Positions 11,035 through 26,186 of a stretch of DNA of 64,000 nucleotides are shown piece by piece; position 1 is the stretch's first letter; each line of letters opens with the position of its first letter. Both the position numbers and the translations under genes were made by a program. The notes under the pieces are model-generated. The model had not been told where the DNA came from. It made no database searches and was given only the letters and a program-made list of their open reading frames with translations. This stretch comes from Baylisascaris procyonis (Eukaryota; Nematoda; Chromadorea; Rhabditida; Ascarididae), in the NCBI GenBank assembly GCA_037389465.1, contig JAZARR010000197.1, forward strand, positions 8,395,501 to 8,459,500, read 5' to 3'.

Positions 11035-14000
11035 AATCGTAAAAATACTGGAAATATTCAAAATCGAGCGATTTTAGAGCAGAATATTATTGAGCGCCTT
11101 TGCATGTTGAACAAATATTTCGCTTGGTAAATTCTGTGTCATGTCTCGTGGCGCGCTTTCTCGTTTTCATTTATATTTTCGCGTTAAAAGCCGAGATTGT
11201 ATAATGCCAATGTGGGCGATCAGTAGCTTCTATAGCATTTCTTCAAATGTTTGCCACAGCGCACTATGCATCTGCGTAGTTGGTTCAACTCGAGGGTTAG
11301 AAAAGGTGCCGCGTTGAGCTTTCTGCGCACTAGATTGCCCTCGTAAACCTGCCTTCACTCGCATTGCTCATCCCGTTTGAGTTATATCTTTTCTTTTAGG
11401 TTCTTATTTCATAACTCGTTTTGATTAAGGTATCCGTAAAGAGCAACTCTGGCACATTTTACTAGTTCTTCAAGTTCTTCTTACTTAGTACAGTTTACGG
11501 TATTAAATTATGGGTTCTATATGTTTACTATATTTAAATTATTTGATTATTACACAAAAAGTATGCTCCCTTATCGTAATTGTAGCCGTTTAAAGTAAGG
11601 TTGTAATCAAAACGAAAAATACCGTTTAACAACAATCTGGGAGTACCAATAGAAGGTTTCTTTTAGAATGCTTTTATTTCAATAGCGCACTCCCTCATTT
11701 TTTCTCTACTATCCGATAATGTTATCACCTCAAAAAAGTATCAAAAACTATTTTTAAAGCTCCTTTAAATCGAAGTATTTCGGATTCGATCAGGTTCAAG
11801 GAAAATCTCTCGATCGTTGAGCATAACCTTTTAGAGATGGTAAATATTCCTCTAAAATTTCGCTTATTTTGCAAACAAAAACTCTTTCTTTGCACACTTT
11901 TCACTTGGTTGTTTTATGTTTTGTTTTGTTCCTACACCATCCGTGCAATGCAACATATCAACCCACAAATATATTACTTCCAATGCTATTCATCATCGCT
12001 GTTTTTATTCAACTTTGTTGCTTAATTGTAATGCTTTCTGGTTGTTTGGATGCTGTGATGAGGCGGCGATGTTGGATAGGGATACATTAAACGATCGTCG
12101 TGTGATGGGTATTTTAAGCGGAGTGCATCTTTTATTGCTCAACATTAAGCACACATGTGTCATTGTCTTAAATGAGAATGTGGGATGTTCTCCTCGTATA
12201 TTCCACTCTCAAACTTCATCTAGCCTTATCGACTAAACATTTGCATCTTAGGTGATTTTTGTCCATCCAAAGAAATTTCGTAGCTGTGTTAATAAAACTT
12301 TCCTTACCAAAGTCGGTGATTATCAATAAAATTTTGTTTCGTCCGACAATTTCACTGTTCGATTGAAATTGACGAGCGATCCACATCGAAAAATTTCTTC
12401 TCATGGAAGTAGATGAATTGAAAAACTGAGATAATATAGATGAAGAATTTTCATTACGTTTTTTTGTTGTCAGTTTGTTCATGCATGTGTTAAATAACTA
12501 AGTTAGTGCAGTAAGTTGTCCATAGTCAGTCGTTTTTACTAGACCACAATTGCTATGAAATTTTATCGCCTTTTTCGCTTACAATGATGACTATTTTCCA
12601 CATTGTTTCAATTGTGCGTTTCTATTCCACAAATAATGCTAATAAAGTTACCAAGTCAATTTAATTTAGAAGTTAATGACTAGAGTTCTATGCTTTTTTC
12701 ATAAGATCTTGTGGAATGCGAAGTAGATTTCGTTTTTACGAAGCATACTCCTATTTCTGCATAGGCTAAATGCTCGCACATGTGTGCAGTTGTCCGTCCG
12801 TCTGTTTATCTATCCGATGCATTCAAATTGAACGTAGCAAACATTTTGGGCGGTGTTATATTCTCGTGAATTGTAATTTGTCATCAAATCAACGGGCCTA
12901 AGTTAAACTCAGTCCCCGTTCCGGCCGAAATTAGTAACGAACCACGCCTTGCCCATCCTCATATGATCGTTGCTTGAACTCAGTACTGATTGAGGGCGAA
13001 GCGGCGTTTAAACCAAACTGCATGTGAACTCTCTAAACTAACGTTTTTCCCATCTGTTAGAAAGTATTTTACATCCAAACGATTATGATTCAAAATCTAA
13101 TTGAGGTTTTATGGTATCGATCAATCGTATCGGAAGTATGTATTGCACTTTGTTTCGCTTGTTAAATACTTAAACAATTGCTAAAGTGGCTAGGTTGAAT
13201 TGCAAAAAGCGAGTTTTGTGCTTTTCGCATTGACGCACACTATCGCTCATTGTTTCTATTAGCAAATTAGTGCGCTCATTTGTGAATTCGTTCATACTCT
13301 AATTCATTCTATAATTTTCCCACTGAATGACTTTTATATGAGGTACAATACAAAAGAATTCTTCTTGTGGAAGCATTTAGTTATATTTGTTGAAGAATCT
13401 TTCATAGCATAAAGAAAACCTATGGATAGATGTAATAATGAGAATATGGGCAATGCATTATCGTATTTGAGAGGAACTTTCAAATGTCACATTTAGATTG
13501 AATTCAATACTAAAGATTCGATTTAGTGTTTGCATCAGGCAACTTGAATTTTATTATTAGAAGAGGGCAGAAGATATCTCAGAATTGCTTGAAGTGGAAT
13601 TGATACCACTCAGCGCTTGGTATTTCTTTTAAGCTTTTATATACTCTGTGTGGTCCTAAAAGCTGCAGGTTCCAATATATGAAACTTTGAAATTTCAATT
13701 TATATGACGTTATTATTCGTAAATAAACCATGTTAGAGATTGAAAAGTTAAATGTTCGTGGTAGAAAGCCAGGTGCTTCGAGAAGCCTCTAAGACGATAT
13801 TCCAAAAATGCACAGAATGGGCAAAAGGGATGAGCAGGTGATATTTGAAATCGTTGATGAAACAAGCCATTTCATAGCTTATTGCGTAGGATCAATTCTC
13901 ATGGTCAGTGTTTTATTGTGACGGAAATGGAAGTTATAAGCTTCTGACTTTCGTCAGCGCCATCAAAAACGAATATTGTCTGACTCTATGAATGCAATCA

Positions 14001-15900
14001 CTTCTTAACTCATCAACTGAGGATACGTCCAGTGGCAATAGCTACACTGCAAAAGAAAATCACGAACTTCTGAAGTTTTGGGTTAAGCTTGTAAAAGGTT
14101 ACATTTTTGCATTATTTCCATGGAATGAACTGCTATGCGGTTTATTCATGGGAGAAAGAATTCGAAGGATAGACCATGCTTGAGTTGTTAGAAAAAACGC
14201 CATTAAAACTTGCATTTTTGAAAAAAACGTTATTCCAACGATATTGAAAACCTGAAGCTTCAATGAGGTGGGAAATGTGTAAAAACTTTCGTGATTAATG
14301 GGGTTCAAAATGGGGTGCTATAGTAGAGAGAGAAAATATGTAGAATCATAAGCTTGCGCAACCGAGAGCTCAGAGACGTGTTTTAAGACCGCGCCTTAGA
14401 ATGGCCTTTGTTACCGATTCCATTGGTTTCCTGGTATAGTGGACCTCAAGTTGAAATATGTGGATCCACTCTCCTCTCTCAGATGTTGCTATTTTCACTT
14501 AACTACAACTAGTAAATGATTGATAACTACTGATTGTTAAACTTTTTATAGAATAGAAAAACGAAAGCTGTCTTCTCGAGATTTTATTAATGGATGTTCT
14601 TGCATAATGGATGCCCACGAAAAAGACGAGGTATTTTGCACTAGAAGCTTGATATTGTTCTATATTTTCGCCAATTTTCTTTTTGCCTCTAAATACCTCC
14701 AATTCCTGAATCCTTTCCAATACATCTTATGTCATTTCCTGCTTCCGCTCCTCTTTCTCTTTCTTATCTCTTACTATTCCTTCAATATATCTCCTTATAC
14801 GTCACCAACTCGTACGTTCATTTTGCAACTATTTGACAAATTTTGCAGCAGAACGTATAACGGAGAAAACGTTTTTTTTTTCTTTTTTTGGTGAAGTAAT
14901 CGGGATGATACAATCGCCGTAAGATGGTGATGTGGAATATGTGAAACGTTACAGTTGATTACTGTAAAAACGATCACCTTTACATCATTCAACATTTGCG
15001 GCACTTTTTATATTTCCATCATTGTAAACATTCACCGTAACATCTAACTTTATAAAAAAATCTAGCGATTCCTTTAGTTGTGACTTTCTTTAGATCGTTT
15101 TTCATGATCACAATAAAGGAGTTTCTTGTTCTTCGAGATAAATGTAACATGATAGGAGAGCAAAAAAAAGTATAACAAATGTTCTATTGCAAAAGAATCC
15201 GACGAAAAGAACCGGAAATGAATATGAAGTGTGAGTTTCTTCAACAACTAGGGAAATATACCGCTAGGAGTAGCTCAACCATAGTAAGTAGGATTAGATG
15301 ATGCTTCATATATAAAACCGTAGTTATATTTTCAGAAAAATATTGATAGTCTATGCATGAAGATTAAAAGATTTGCAGCCGTGGTTGTTTTACTTGCTAA
15401 AAGATTCAGCGATTTTTTAAATTTTCACTTATCGCTTGCTCTTAGGGAGATATCCATTCTTATGAGTCGAAAATTTCTCTCTTTAGGCGTGGTATTAATG
15501 AAGAGTTATGTACTATGCAACTGTTATAAATATAAGCTTGCGAATTGCTCAAATGATCTTTGAATCCGTTGAGAACTAAAGCAAAACAAGAGATGAAAAG
15601 GTTTTAGTATTAATATGTTTTTTATTCTCATGATGAATTTCGTTTAGTCTGTGTGCGCAGACTTTTTGCACTATTTTATTGACCATTTTCTTCTTATATT
15701 AATAAAGAAAGCATTTTTATGAAACTATTTAAGCAGTTTTCACTTTAGTGATAAATGCACTTGTTATGGCTTTGCGTTGCACATATTCAAGTGCGCTCAC
15801 AATGGCCACAGTTCAATTTTGATGCCTTTGATGAAATTTGTTCCACAGAAGGGCATTATGACAATGTCGGATAGCTGCCAATGAAGGTATGTGTATCTCT

Positions 15901-16003
15901 CTGTTCGTTTGTCTGTCTGTTTGTTTGTCTGTCTGTCTGTCTGTCTGCCTGTATTCATTGATCTCAACTTATGAGCCGCTGAAGCTAGGATTACGAAACT
16001 CAA
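15901..16003 (-). repeat. GACA-tailed dispersed repeat, copy 3
   Basis: The reverse complement reads TTTCGTAATCCTAGCTTC, a linker, then a long run of GACA units with GACAAACA variants. The head closely matches TTTCATGATTCTAGCTTT of copy 4. The long GACA run also qualifies as a microsatellite in its own right. Confidence 0.5.
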
Positions 16004-19000
16004 AGGATATGATGTATTTCACTGGATAACCTCCATATTATATGTCATGAGAGCCATATTCATAGACTCCTCTATCATATTTCACATTCATTTATCAACC
16101 TAAATTGAAGCTGTATAAGTCTAGAAATTTGTATGCATTTTGCACTAGTTGGATTTTCGCTTTATTTCAGATATGATAGAGAAGAAGGATCATATGATTT
16201 ATATTAACTTTTAATTGGAATGTTTACTGAGGCTAGACGGTGAGATTCTTACTTCTATAAATATATTTGGTCTTATAATCGATTCTGGACTTCATTGCAA
16301 ATTACAATATTCCGTTGTAGTTGAAAAATCGTCGAAAATTGCAACCTCTGTTCGCCGTGCTTCTATAGGACAGATGTGATGAACACTCATTAGCGATCAA
16401 ATTCACGATATCATTGTTCTATAGTGTTTCCTTATTTGATTTCTGATATCAGATTATTAGAGAATTTCCAGAAAATTTTCATTCATATTGCTTTTCGCAA
16501 AGCTTACCGGAGTCCATACTAATCAAACGGTACGATGAGGTTTAAACTTTGTAACGTGGAACCACTAGAGTATTACAGGCTCAAGCTTAACTTGATTTGC
16601 TTTGTTCTAAAGTTCTTCGCGGCTTTCTCAATATCCCTCTGTCAGCAATATATTAGTTTGCTCTTCTCTGTAGTAGATGTAAGCATTAATTTCAACTCAC
16701 CGAAAAATCTACTAGCACAAACAAAAAAAAAATCCTGCATAGCTTTCAACTTCGTATTATGAAAGTAGAGAATCCTCTTCATGCCGGTATTTTTAATAGA
16801 TGCATTCTTTCAGCTCTTAAACTATATCCTGCGTTGTTTCTTCGATCCATAGATGATTGCTGTTCTGGCGATTAAATTTCTATTCGCACGGATTGTAGCC
16901 TTGTGAATTTTTTACTCCTTATTCGTGCCTATTTAATTTTCGTTTATTTTCCCACTTTGACACATCGGATTATATAGAAATAGCAGCAAATTAACTGTGG
17001 TATAAATGTATTAGTTGCACTTTTATTATATCTTATGAAAATGTCTTACCAGATTCGTTATTTATTCATGAACATAATTATTTATAATATTATTTTATTA
17101 TAAGTGCGTTCATGAGAGAACGCTAAAGTGCAAATCATAGCGACTCTTCTGGCGGGTTTTTCTACTTCATTATAAAAACCGAAGTTCTAATTTTTCTGCC
17201 TTACAAAATCAATCATCATTTATCCGTTCCTCATAAACTTCTCGAAAAGCAATAACTCTACCTCCCATAGTTCAGAATCTTCGTGATTTCAGAGTTTCAG
17301 TAGAGATTATACGATCGTTTATCAAAGAGATACCGATAATTGGGAATTTCTTGTTTTATTTTAAGAGCGCTAACTAATAAAATCGTAAAGGAACCTCATT
17401 CTGATGAAACTGCGATTATGGTTTTCAAGCATTTTTTTAGATTTTTCTTTCGCGCTCGTCAAGGATGACGAAAAACTTTCTGGATAATCAACCTACTCCC
17501 ACCTCCCCCTACTTTTCCATGTCATGAAATAACTATTTTTGTAATGCTCATGAAGACTTGACATTCGTTGATTCGCCGATTATAAAGTGCAAATGTGCGA
17601 TGATTTGCGGCTTTTCAGCCACAATCGTTTCAACCAAATATGGCGGCGAATGAAGGGATGGTTGCAAATTGTCGTCGCAAGGCGATTCGAAGATAAGTTT
17701 GAAAGCGCAACAGTGATCACACCACTACGATCATGACGATGATAAGCGAACAATATTTGTTGTAGGCATCGGTTGAAGAGTCGGCCGGCATTCAATTCGA
17801 CCTTCAAACGATCGAATATATTTAAAAAGGAAACTCTCTTCCTTTTCATGGTAGAACTTCCTAGCGACATTTATCAATCATCGATAGTGGCGAACACGAC
17901 AATTTGAAATCGTGAACTTTTCAAGCTTGTTTTGTTGATCGCAAAACTTAAAAGTGGTTTTGACAAGCGACAAGGTCATATGAACATTTCTTGATTAAAT
18001 AATGCCGCTAATTTGTGAAGACTATAAATATTGAAGCGAATTCTTAGAAAATGAGCAGTATTTTTTTCGATTTCGGGAATATTTACGAAGTAATTTCCCA
18101 AGTTTTATTCAAAAGGCATAAATTGGAGAATTGCTACAACATATAAATACTCTTCTAAATTAGCAAAACAAAGAAATAAATTTTTTTTCCAAAAATTTGC
18201 TCCATTCTTTATAAAATTAAATTAACAAATTAGGAGTACTATATATTCGATGGTATGCTTGGTATGTAAAAGTGGGAAGGGGGGAGAAATGTTGTAAATA
18301 ATAATTTAAAAATATTTTGAGAGATCGGTGAATCAGCTATACCCTCGTGACCTGTTTTATTACAGACGGCTCCACAAGAGGCTCATATTGATTAACTGAG
18401 TGATATATTCACTTCTAGCTTCATGCCTTATGTACTGAATTTTGTTCATTGTATTCGAGGATAAGCTTATTTTTCGTCACCGTGAAAGACACTTGCATGT
18501 TTTCAAAAAAAAAAAAAAAACAAGCATCCTTTTCCCAATCATCCTTTTCCCATTCGTCTTCTTTCTTTACTTTCGTCGGCTGGTGCCTTCTATGAACTCA
18601 TCGATATTCCAGCATTATAAACAAGCGTTAAAGCTTGTGGATAAATAGTACGGTTATCCATGAAAAAAAGATGGGATTAAATCCGAGTAAATTGCATTTG
18701 AAAACCTATGAAGGACACATAAATATTCGAAATACAAAAATATTCAATGATAGACAGTATTTGCGAGATTTGTGAAGAAAAAAATGCGATGGCCCAAGAA
18801 GAAAAATCCCAGCTGGTGATTTCAATATGCTGACTGTTGAATTGCTTTTTATCTGCATAATTGCATAACCGTAAGGTATTAAAGCTTGCGAAAGCACCAT
18901 GAGTTGAAGTTGAAGTTCAAGTTCAGGTGCTTTGCCCTCCTTTCGGATATACCAACAGTATTCTGGCCACTGTAATTAAATATATATCCTTTTCTATCTT

Positions 19001-22000
19001 TATTACCACTTATCATTTATATCAAAACAAGTATACATGCAGAAGGCGATTCTCGGACGGTGCATGCAATACGCTAGTTTCTAGGATGACATAGGCGAAC
19101 CACACAATTACAAAATGACAGTGGCCACTCTGAATGTCATCAACAATTTTAAAGATCGCCAAGTGCTACCTTGATCCGCCGAATATCGAACGCCGAATCG
19201 AATAGTCTGCAAAAGTCAAATGATAGTAAAAAAAAAAAACGGCGATATCGAAGGTCAATGCGATGAAATTGACGATCGAATGTATAAGTGATCTGATAAG
19301 AATCGATTGCATTCACATCGATCATGAGTTTTTTCACCACAATGTTCATGCATAGAAATGTTTAGACCGCTATTTTTACAAAGATTTCCATTTAAAGATT
19401 ACGATTTTTTTTTTTTGAATCGTTTCAATGATTTTAGAGCATGTCCATTTTTCTTGAAAAAAACTCCCAATTGACGTTGACGGTAGTTTCTCTTTGCTAG
19501 GGCCGCCGAATTGAGTTTCCTAACGTCTCGTTGTATTGTTCATTCTTTATTCTTTAGTACGATGACGTCATTCTTTGAAATTATGAATCGTAGGTGTTAC
19601 TCACTTGTTATGAATCTTCTAAAAAAAGGAAATTTAGCTATTAGGTTGATCTAGGGTAGGATGCTATAAGGAGAGGGTGAGGTGAAGAGGTGAAAAGAAT
19701 CTGAATATGAAAAAAAGAAAAACTTAAATTAATTTCTTCATTTAATATATAAAATATTCATATAGTACACTGTTTACTGTATTCAATCACGTATTTGCTT
19801 AGTTTTTACCTCTTCTCATTAAATATTTTTATTAATCACTTAATCATAGATGTGCTATACTAAACTTTGAACTGTGTGTTATAATATATAAAGCTTTGAT
19901 GTCAAATATATAGGTGATAAACTGTTAAAATTAAAAAGTTTAATAAATGTGTTTATTTTATTCAATGTGTAAGTATTACTCATCCCATCACTAACTTCAA
20001 AACAACTCCAATTCCGATCTATGATTCAAGAAACACATTTGAAAAGTCCTCAGAATGCAATGTTTTAATAAAATCATATAATACTGAATAAAATTCCCTA
20101 TCATTTTCCTCTGGGAATTATGGATATGAAAAGTTTTGAAGATTGTAGGCTAAAAATTAGAGAATTTTTATTAAAAACACAAATAAAAATACTCGATTAA
20201 GCTCTAATTAACGAATATTTTACAGTATCTCATTCAACAACTTATTTATCGAAGTAATATGCAATAAGCAATCTTCAACACTCATGGATTGCATCAAAAA
20301 GAAATGGGAAAATATATTTATAATTTAAGATGAGGTATTGAGCAAGGATTTAAATTAAAAAACCCGCTTCTTAGCTTGTTCACTTTTAATCCCTCTCCAT
20401 TATCTTCATCTCTTCGCCCAGTTGGATTATGCTAGCGGTTGGTTCACCTTAAAGTGACCCGTTTGATTTTATGCATAAAATCCATATTCTTACATTTTAT
20501 GTGGACTGGGATTTTAGATTTGAAAATTTTAGAAAAAAATTTCAGGTTTCTTCATTTTATCGCATTTAGTCGCAATTGCTCTCATAATCAAACAACTACG
20601 CATATCAATTCGCCTTTCATTCATCTCAATGAAATCGTTACGCTATTTCAATGATAGTATTGAGTGTCCATTTATACATCACCGAACGGTTCAACGTCAT
20701 TTCGTTAAGAACGATCATGAGACGAATAAAACGACTATCGGTCACATCAAAGCCGAATAACACGAGGATGTAAAGCGTATATGGCGCTAAGCACTCTATT
20801 GAGATGTTCTAAAATCATTCGGGGAAGTAATACCTTCACTTGGTCTAATATAATTTGAATATTCATATTATATAATGAATTCTTCATTAACGAATACAAT
20901 ATCCGTGACAACAGAGGAGTAGTCACCAGGAAATATTCATAGCCTAATTTAATACTGACAATTGACAAATTTATTAAATTTCAATTAAAGTTTTTACGGT
21001 AAGTTGAAACAACCTTTATTAATTGCTGCAAATATAGAACGGTCATGATTTATCAAATCCATTTTTGATCTACATTGATCATATTTACATCTGTAGTCGG
21101 ATATGAAGAACTATTTACTCAATAATCTTTTCGATTTGATCCGTTGAATATACGCAACATGTTGGGATGAAAAAAGACGGCCAAAAGTTATTATTTTTTT
21201 CCGCCATAATCTATACCTATTGATGATCTTATCTAAAATTTACATGTTTTTTTTTTTTGCAGAAAATGATTGAAAACTATTCTCTCTTATTCGAAACGAT
21301 AAATTCAAACGTCATATAAGTTACCAATTTGCATATTTTCAGCACTTATTAAAATTGCTTTCGATTAAAAACGTATAGAACGAAAGGAAATATAATGGCA
21401 CATTGCAAGCCAAGACAAACGTAGCAACAATGCTTTTATGAAAATTAGTAAATGATCTCGCAAACAAAATGAAACATCACTATTAGACGTGATGTCTCAA
21501 CATTTTCCACTTCTAATACCCCTCCCCTTCGTTCGTTCATTAATCCCTTTTTCAATAGCCCCCTCCTCTGTCTCTTCCTTATTTGCTCTCTTATATTCAC
21601 GTTTTAATCAAACATTTTTGCGATCATTCCCTCACAGAGCTAATAGTTTGTTTGACCTCATAAAACCCGTTGACTTCATATTGCAATCAGCAAACGGTAT
21701 TTGGCAATAGCGATATTGGCCAAAAAAAAAGGTAATTAAATGGCTATACGCCACTCATAAAAACCTTCGTCTAGCGGCACTCACTACTTAGATCAAAGTC
21801 GGTATTTTGAAGTTTCAAATCGGAGATGGAATGTAAAGCCGCGTCATCACTAAAGAACACTGTGATCGCTCATGCATTGTGTTACGGTATTCGAATGTGA
21901 AAGCATTTGTTTGAAAATTCATTCAACGTCTACGAATCACTATTACGGCCACTCAATCTCTATATTCAAAATGTTAGATGCCTCAATAGCTAACAATTTG

Positions 22001-22486
22001 AATTTTCGTCGCCTTTTATCAGTTATCATTTAAATACTATAGTGATTACGACAAATGATGGGTGATAATATAATTAGCTGAAATTTGCGTCCTTTACCTT
22101 CGATATTTTTACGCAGATATTGATGATAATTGAATTGATAGATAAATGACGAACATCTTAGAATATTGCACCCAAAATGACCAAATCTGTTCCATTCTTC
22201 TAATTTCTGCGGAAATATTTGAGGAGCAAATATTGTGATAGGTAGGGAAACTAGCTATTATTGGCCTTTTAACATTAATTAATCGGTTAGTGACGCCCGG
22301 AAATGTTTTACTCAGGAAGACACTTTTTATATCAGATCATGAACACTTTTGTGATTTTACCCCGCCTACTTTCGATATATTTAAGTCTCATGCTACACTA
22401 TAACTTGGCATGAAAACAGTTAGAAAGGGCCGGAACGTTGCTTGTTGACACAACTTTAGTTTTTCTTGGCGATCGGCGTAGCTTGC

Positions 22487-22565
22487 TCCCCTGTCTCCTC
22501 TCTCCTCCACCTCATCCTCCCTCTTCCCCCTCTCCCTCCTTCGAACCTTCTCCTCCCTGAAGAAG
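22487..22565 (+). repeat. Polypyrimidine tract (CT/CCT-rich)
   Basis: About 80 nt of CTCC, CCTC and CCCT units with few purines on the plus strand. The complementary strand is purine-rich, with a GGA/GGGGGA pattern that could form triplex or G-rich structures. The minus-strand frame through it (Gly/Arg-rich) is a composition artefact. Confidence 0.8.
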
Positions 22566-24094
22566 TTCGAATGGGGAAGCTATAAATAAAAGTTTTGTTG
22601 AAAAATGCAAAGAAATTCACCATATTTTTGCGAATGCAAGCAGTTAACACTAATAGTGGTTACATTAAGATGTTTATATCGCCTCTGCAATTAATGATTC
22701 ATATATCATCTCTTTGTATATATGTAAATCAAAATGTAGTTTAATTATGCCATTGTTTTTCAGAAATATTCTGGTATAGTTCAAATTATATTCCTATGCC
22801 TATTTCCTAGCCATTCAGGTGTTCACAGCCTATTGACTTTCTCAATGAAAATTGAAATCTATAAAATCATTTTTCCTCTCCGCATCTCTCAAGATATTCT
22901 TTAAGAATCTCAAGCAATCGATATCGCCTATTTAAACATATAATTAAATCTACTGAAAAAAAAAGCGCCGTTATTTGCGTAACGGTTGGATACTGTCGTT
23001 TCGCGTCGACAACAAATTTGCAATTCACAAGGCCATTATCGTAAATCAATCGTTTTTTTTTATTGCGTTCCCATTTGAATGTTTGTTTTCTCCTCAATTG
23101 TAGCGTTCTTATGTGCAAATTGCATTATTGGTTATCCTCTTTCCACCACTTTGACCTTCTCGTTTACTATGAAAATTCCCTTTGAAAGATATTTGTTAGA
23201 GATTAGAAAATACTCTACGGAATAGTGCTATGGTTACTAAATTTAGCCCATTGATATCTCGTTGGAGAACGATTATAAGCTAAGTAGAGAAAATATCAAA
23301 CAACCTCTTCAAAAAAAAAACTATAAAATGGAAAAAAATGAATTTAATCCCTAATTTGAAGGAAATTTCATAAATGTGTGAAACTTATGAGAATTCGTGA
23401 AAAAAAGAGGAGAGAAAGCGCTGGGATGGTTTGTTCATTGAATGCATAATTCGTATGAAAGCATCTGATAGACAGCAAATATGAATGGATCACAAGCACT
23501 GTTTACATGATGACCGAGCTTGAGCTCTGCAGTAATTTGCAGTTTCTACACCTGAAGTCATCACAAGATGAGTAATTTTTTCGAGGAACATAGAAGGGGA
23601 GCCAAATTTAAAAAAAAAAAGGAGACGAAGATCCCCCTTCTCGATCTTTCTTCATCGAAACTTCTCCATTCCTCAAGCAACACCGAATGTTAGATTTCAG
23701 TTAGGCGCCATTATCTATACGACACCATCAAAAGTTGTTGAGGTGATTTTGAAGTTTATATAGTGAGCGCTTAATTGTTAAGCTTTAGCCTAAATGTACA
23801 AGCATTTAGCGAAATTTGTCCTGGCACGAATCCCTTAATATCGTTCTACAGTAGACATAGGAAAAGTGGAAGCGATGAATGTACATTGTGAATGTTCGTT
23901 TTGTTTATCAGAGCGATTTCATCACTTTCGCTTTTCACTGTCAATTCGAACACAGTGATAACCTGATATAGGCTTTTTATCACTTTACTTATAATGAACT
24001 GTTATGGCCTCTGATAAGACAACTCAACGCTTTGTGCTTGTATCATTTTTTAGAATTTCGCAATGGGTTTTCTCGCAGCTTATGGAGCATACTT

Positions 24095-24236
<142 letters not shown>

Positions 24237-26100
24237 TGCGTGGATATGGTTCGAAGTTTGTTTCAGGCCGCTTCGGTTAGATCGATGTTAGATAATTCTA
24301 AATACCGCTTCAAGAGAAAAAGTATTCAGAGCGGCCGTATTCAAAAAAATTTGGAAAAAATTCCTGTTCTGTTTCAAATAAATCTAACAACTTTTTGAAT
24401 CCAATTTGTGCTCAAGATCACAAAAGATCGAAAAAGGAGTGTTTGTTTTTTTTAAGCGAATAAAATGCCGTCTTCAGATCGATATATGCCTTGAATAAAA
24501 GGGTGCACTTTTTAATGATATTGGATTCCATCATTGCGAAGCGAAAACTCATACGACGGTATTATATCATCGCAATCCTCTTTGATGATATAGGATTCAG
24601 AATCTACGGAATTAGAGTCTGCCTAATGAATGGAGATGCTATAGTGAGGAAATCTGAAATTGTAGGCGTTACTTTTATGGTGTGAAAAAAAGCGCTTAGC
24701 GAATATTTGTGAGTTGAAGCCGATCTCGTTGATGTTTTGCACAGCGATTGTATCATCGAGATTTTACCTCATACCTTCTATAGAGAACAATAATCGATCT
24801 GATGATCGATATATGTGCTGACAGGATACGAAGACTATAATGCATTTTACACACTCTAATATTAAGAAAAACTCAAAAAAAGATGAAAATCTCGGTGGTC
24901 TTTTTTGTTAAACGAAAAGTGCAATGTTACTGTTTACTATCAAGCAACGGTGAGTTTCGTGATGAATATCAGTTAAATTTTTTTTTTAAGGAAAAAGAAG
25001 AGAAGCCGAAACGAGTGACTCTTTTTTTGTGCTCGAAAATTTGTATGATATATTTTGTTGATTGGAAAATAAGGTGCTCTCGAGCAAGATGGCAATCATC
25101 CGACACCGTACACATCGCTAATCGTTAGAAGGAAACCGGCCCAGATCATCTTTCAATCAAAGTGGCCTTTGTTGTGGCGACCGTATACACAAGGTCGATT
25201 CACGTTTTCTTCGATAATCATCTAAATGTTTTTTTTTTAATTTCGGTTTTTACGACAAAATTTTGTACTCTCTTCAAACTCTTTTTCTTATTGCTACTTT
25301 TTCGCGCACTTCAAACTCTCCGATGAAAAAAAAAGTATACAGAAAACCTTGAAAATCATTACAGTTCATTCGTCACGGTGAAGAATAAACACTAAAGCAT
25401 GCAGCTTATAGATCGTCAACGCATTATTAGGCATTTAATGAACAAAACAACATTTTAATAGTGGATAGATGATAGGCTTTCCGGACCTAAAATCATCTAT
25501 CTTTTCACGGCGAGCACCAAAATAATCAGAATTTTATGCACTGATTGACGTGGGGAGGGGAGTAGAAAAAAGACGAAAGGGCTGCACCATCATAAATTTT
25601 GACGCTGGGATGCTTTCTTTCCTCCCCTTCTTTTCGGCAATTTTGCCCGGCTCTCTGGCGAAAAAAATTTCCTGCAGCAAGTAATTTGGACGCTTTTACC
25701 CTTCCTTCCCTCCCACGCCATCCTCGTCTCCTCCCCAGAAACCTTCTTCACCTTACGAAATGTATCACTCCTCAGTAGCTCAAAAAATAAACGGAGAAGC
25801 ATGCTAAAGGATCGGCTACGATATGTGATTTTGCATGTCTCTCATATTATCATTCAATCCCGTAAGTAAATGGCCGAAAGAAAATATGCAGAATAGTGCT
25901 TCATAATGCATGTGAAATTTGATCAACCCGAGCGCCAGTGCATATTTTTCAAAAAAAAAACAAAAAAACAATTTATTTCTTTGCAACCCTATTAGTATAT
26001 TTCACATATGCAAATTTTAAATATTCTTATCTTTTATCAAAAGTTAGTATGGCACCATGAAAGACGCTATAGGAAATTACCCTATGTTGCGTACTATGCC

Positions 26101-26186
26101 TATCAAATTTCATGATTCTAGCTTTGTTAGCTTCTTATTTTGGAACCTAGCGAACGTTCAGACAGACAGACACATACGCGCAGACA
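26101..26186 (+). repeat. GACA-tailed dispersed repeat, copy 4
   Basis: ATCAAATTTCATGATTCTAG, then a linker ending GAACGTTCA, then GACAGACAGACACATACG. This copy shows the most complete layout: head, linker, short GACA tail and ACATACG end. It extends at least about 40 bp upstream in related-looking sequence. Confidence 0.5.

Noticed and set aside
12677..12685. TGACTAGAG, like the miR-44/miR-279 seed
   Set aside because: Only nine bases match and no hairpin can form with the flanks.
17580..17870. 96-codon minus-strand frame
   Set aside because: No recognisable domain, and the opposite strand also has an open frame (MAANEGMVANCRRK). No splice signals that extend it.
21827..21838. TGGAATGTAAAG, identical to the first 12 nt of miR-1
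   Set aside because: The rest of the mature sequence does not match and there is no complementary arm for a precursor hairpin.
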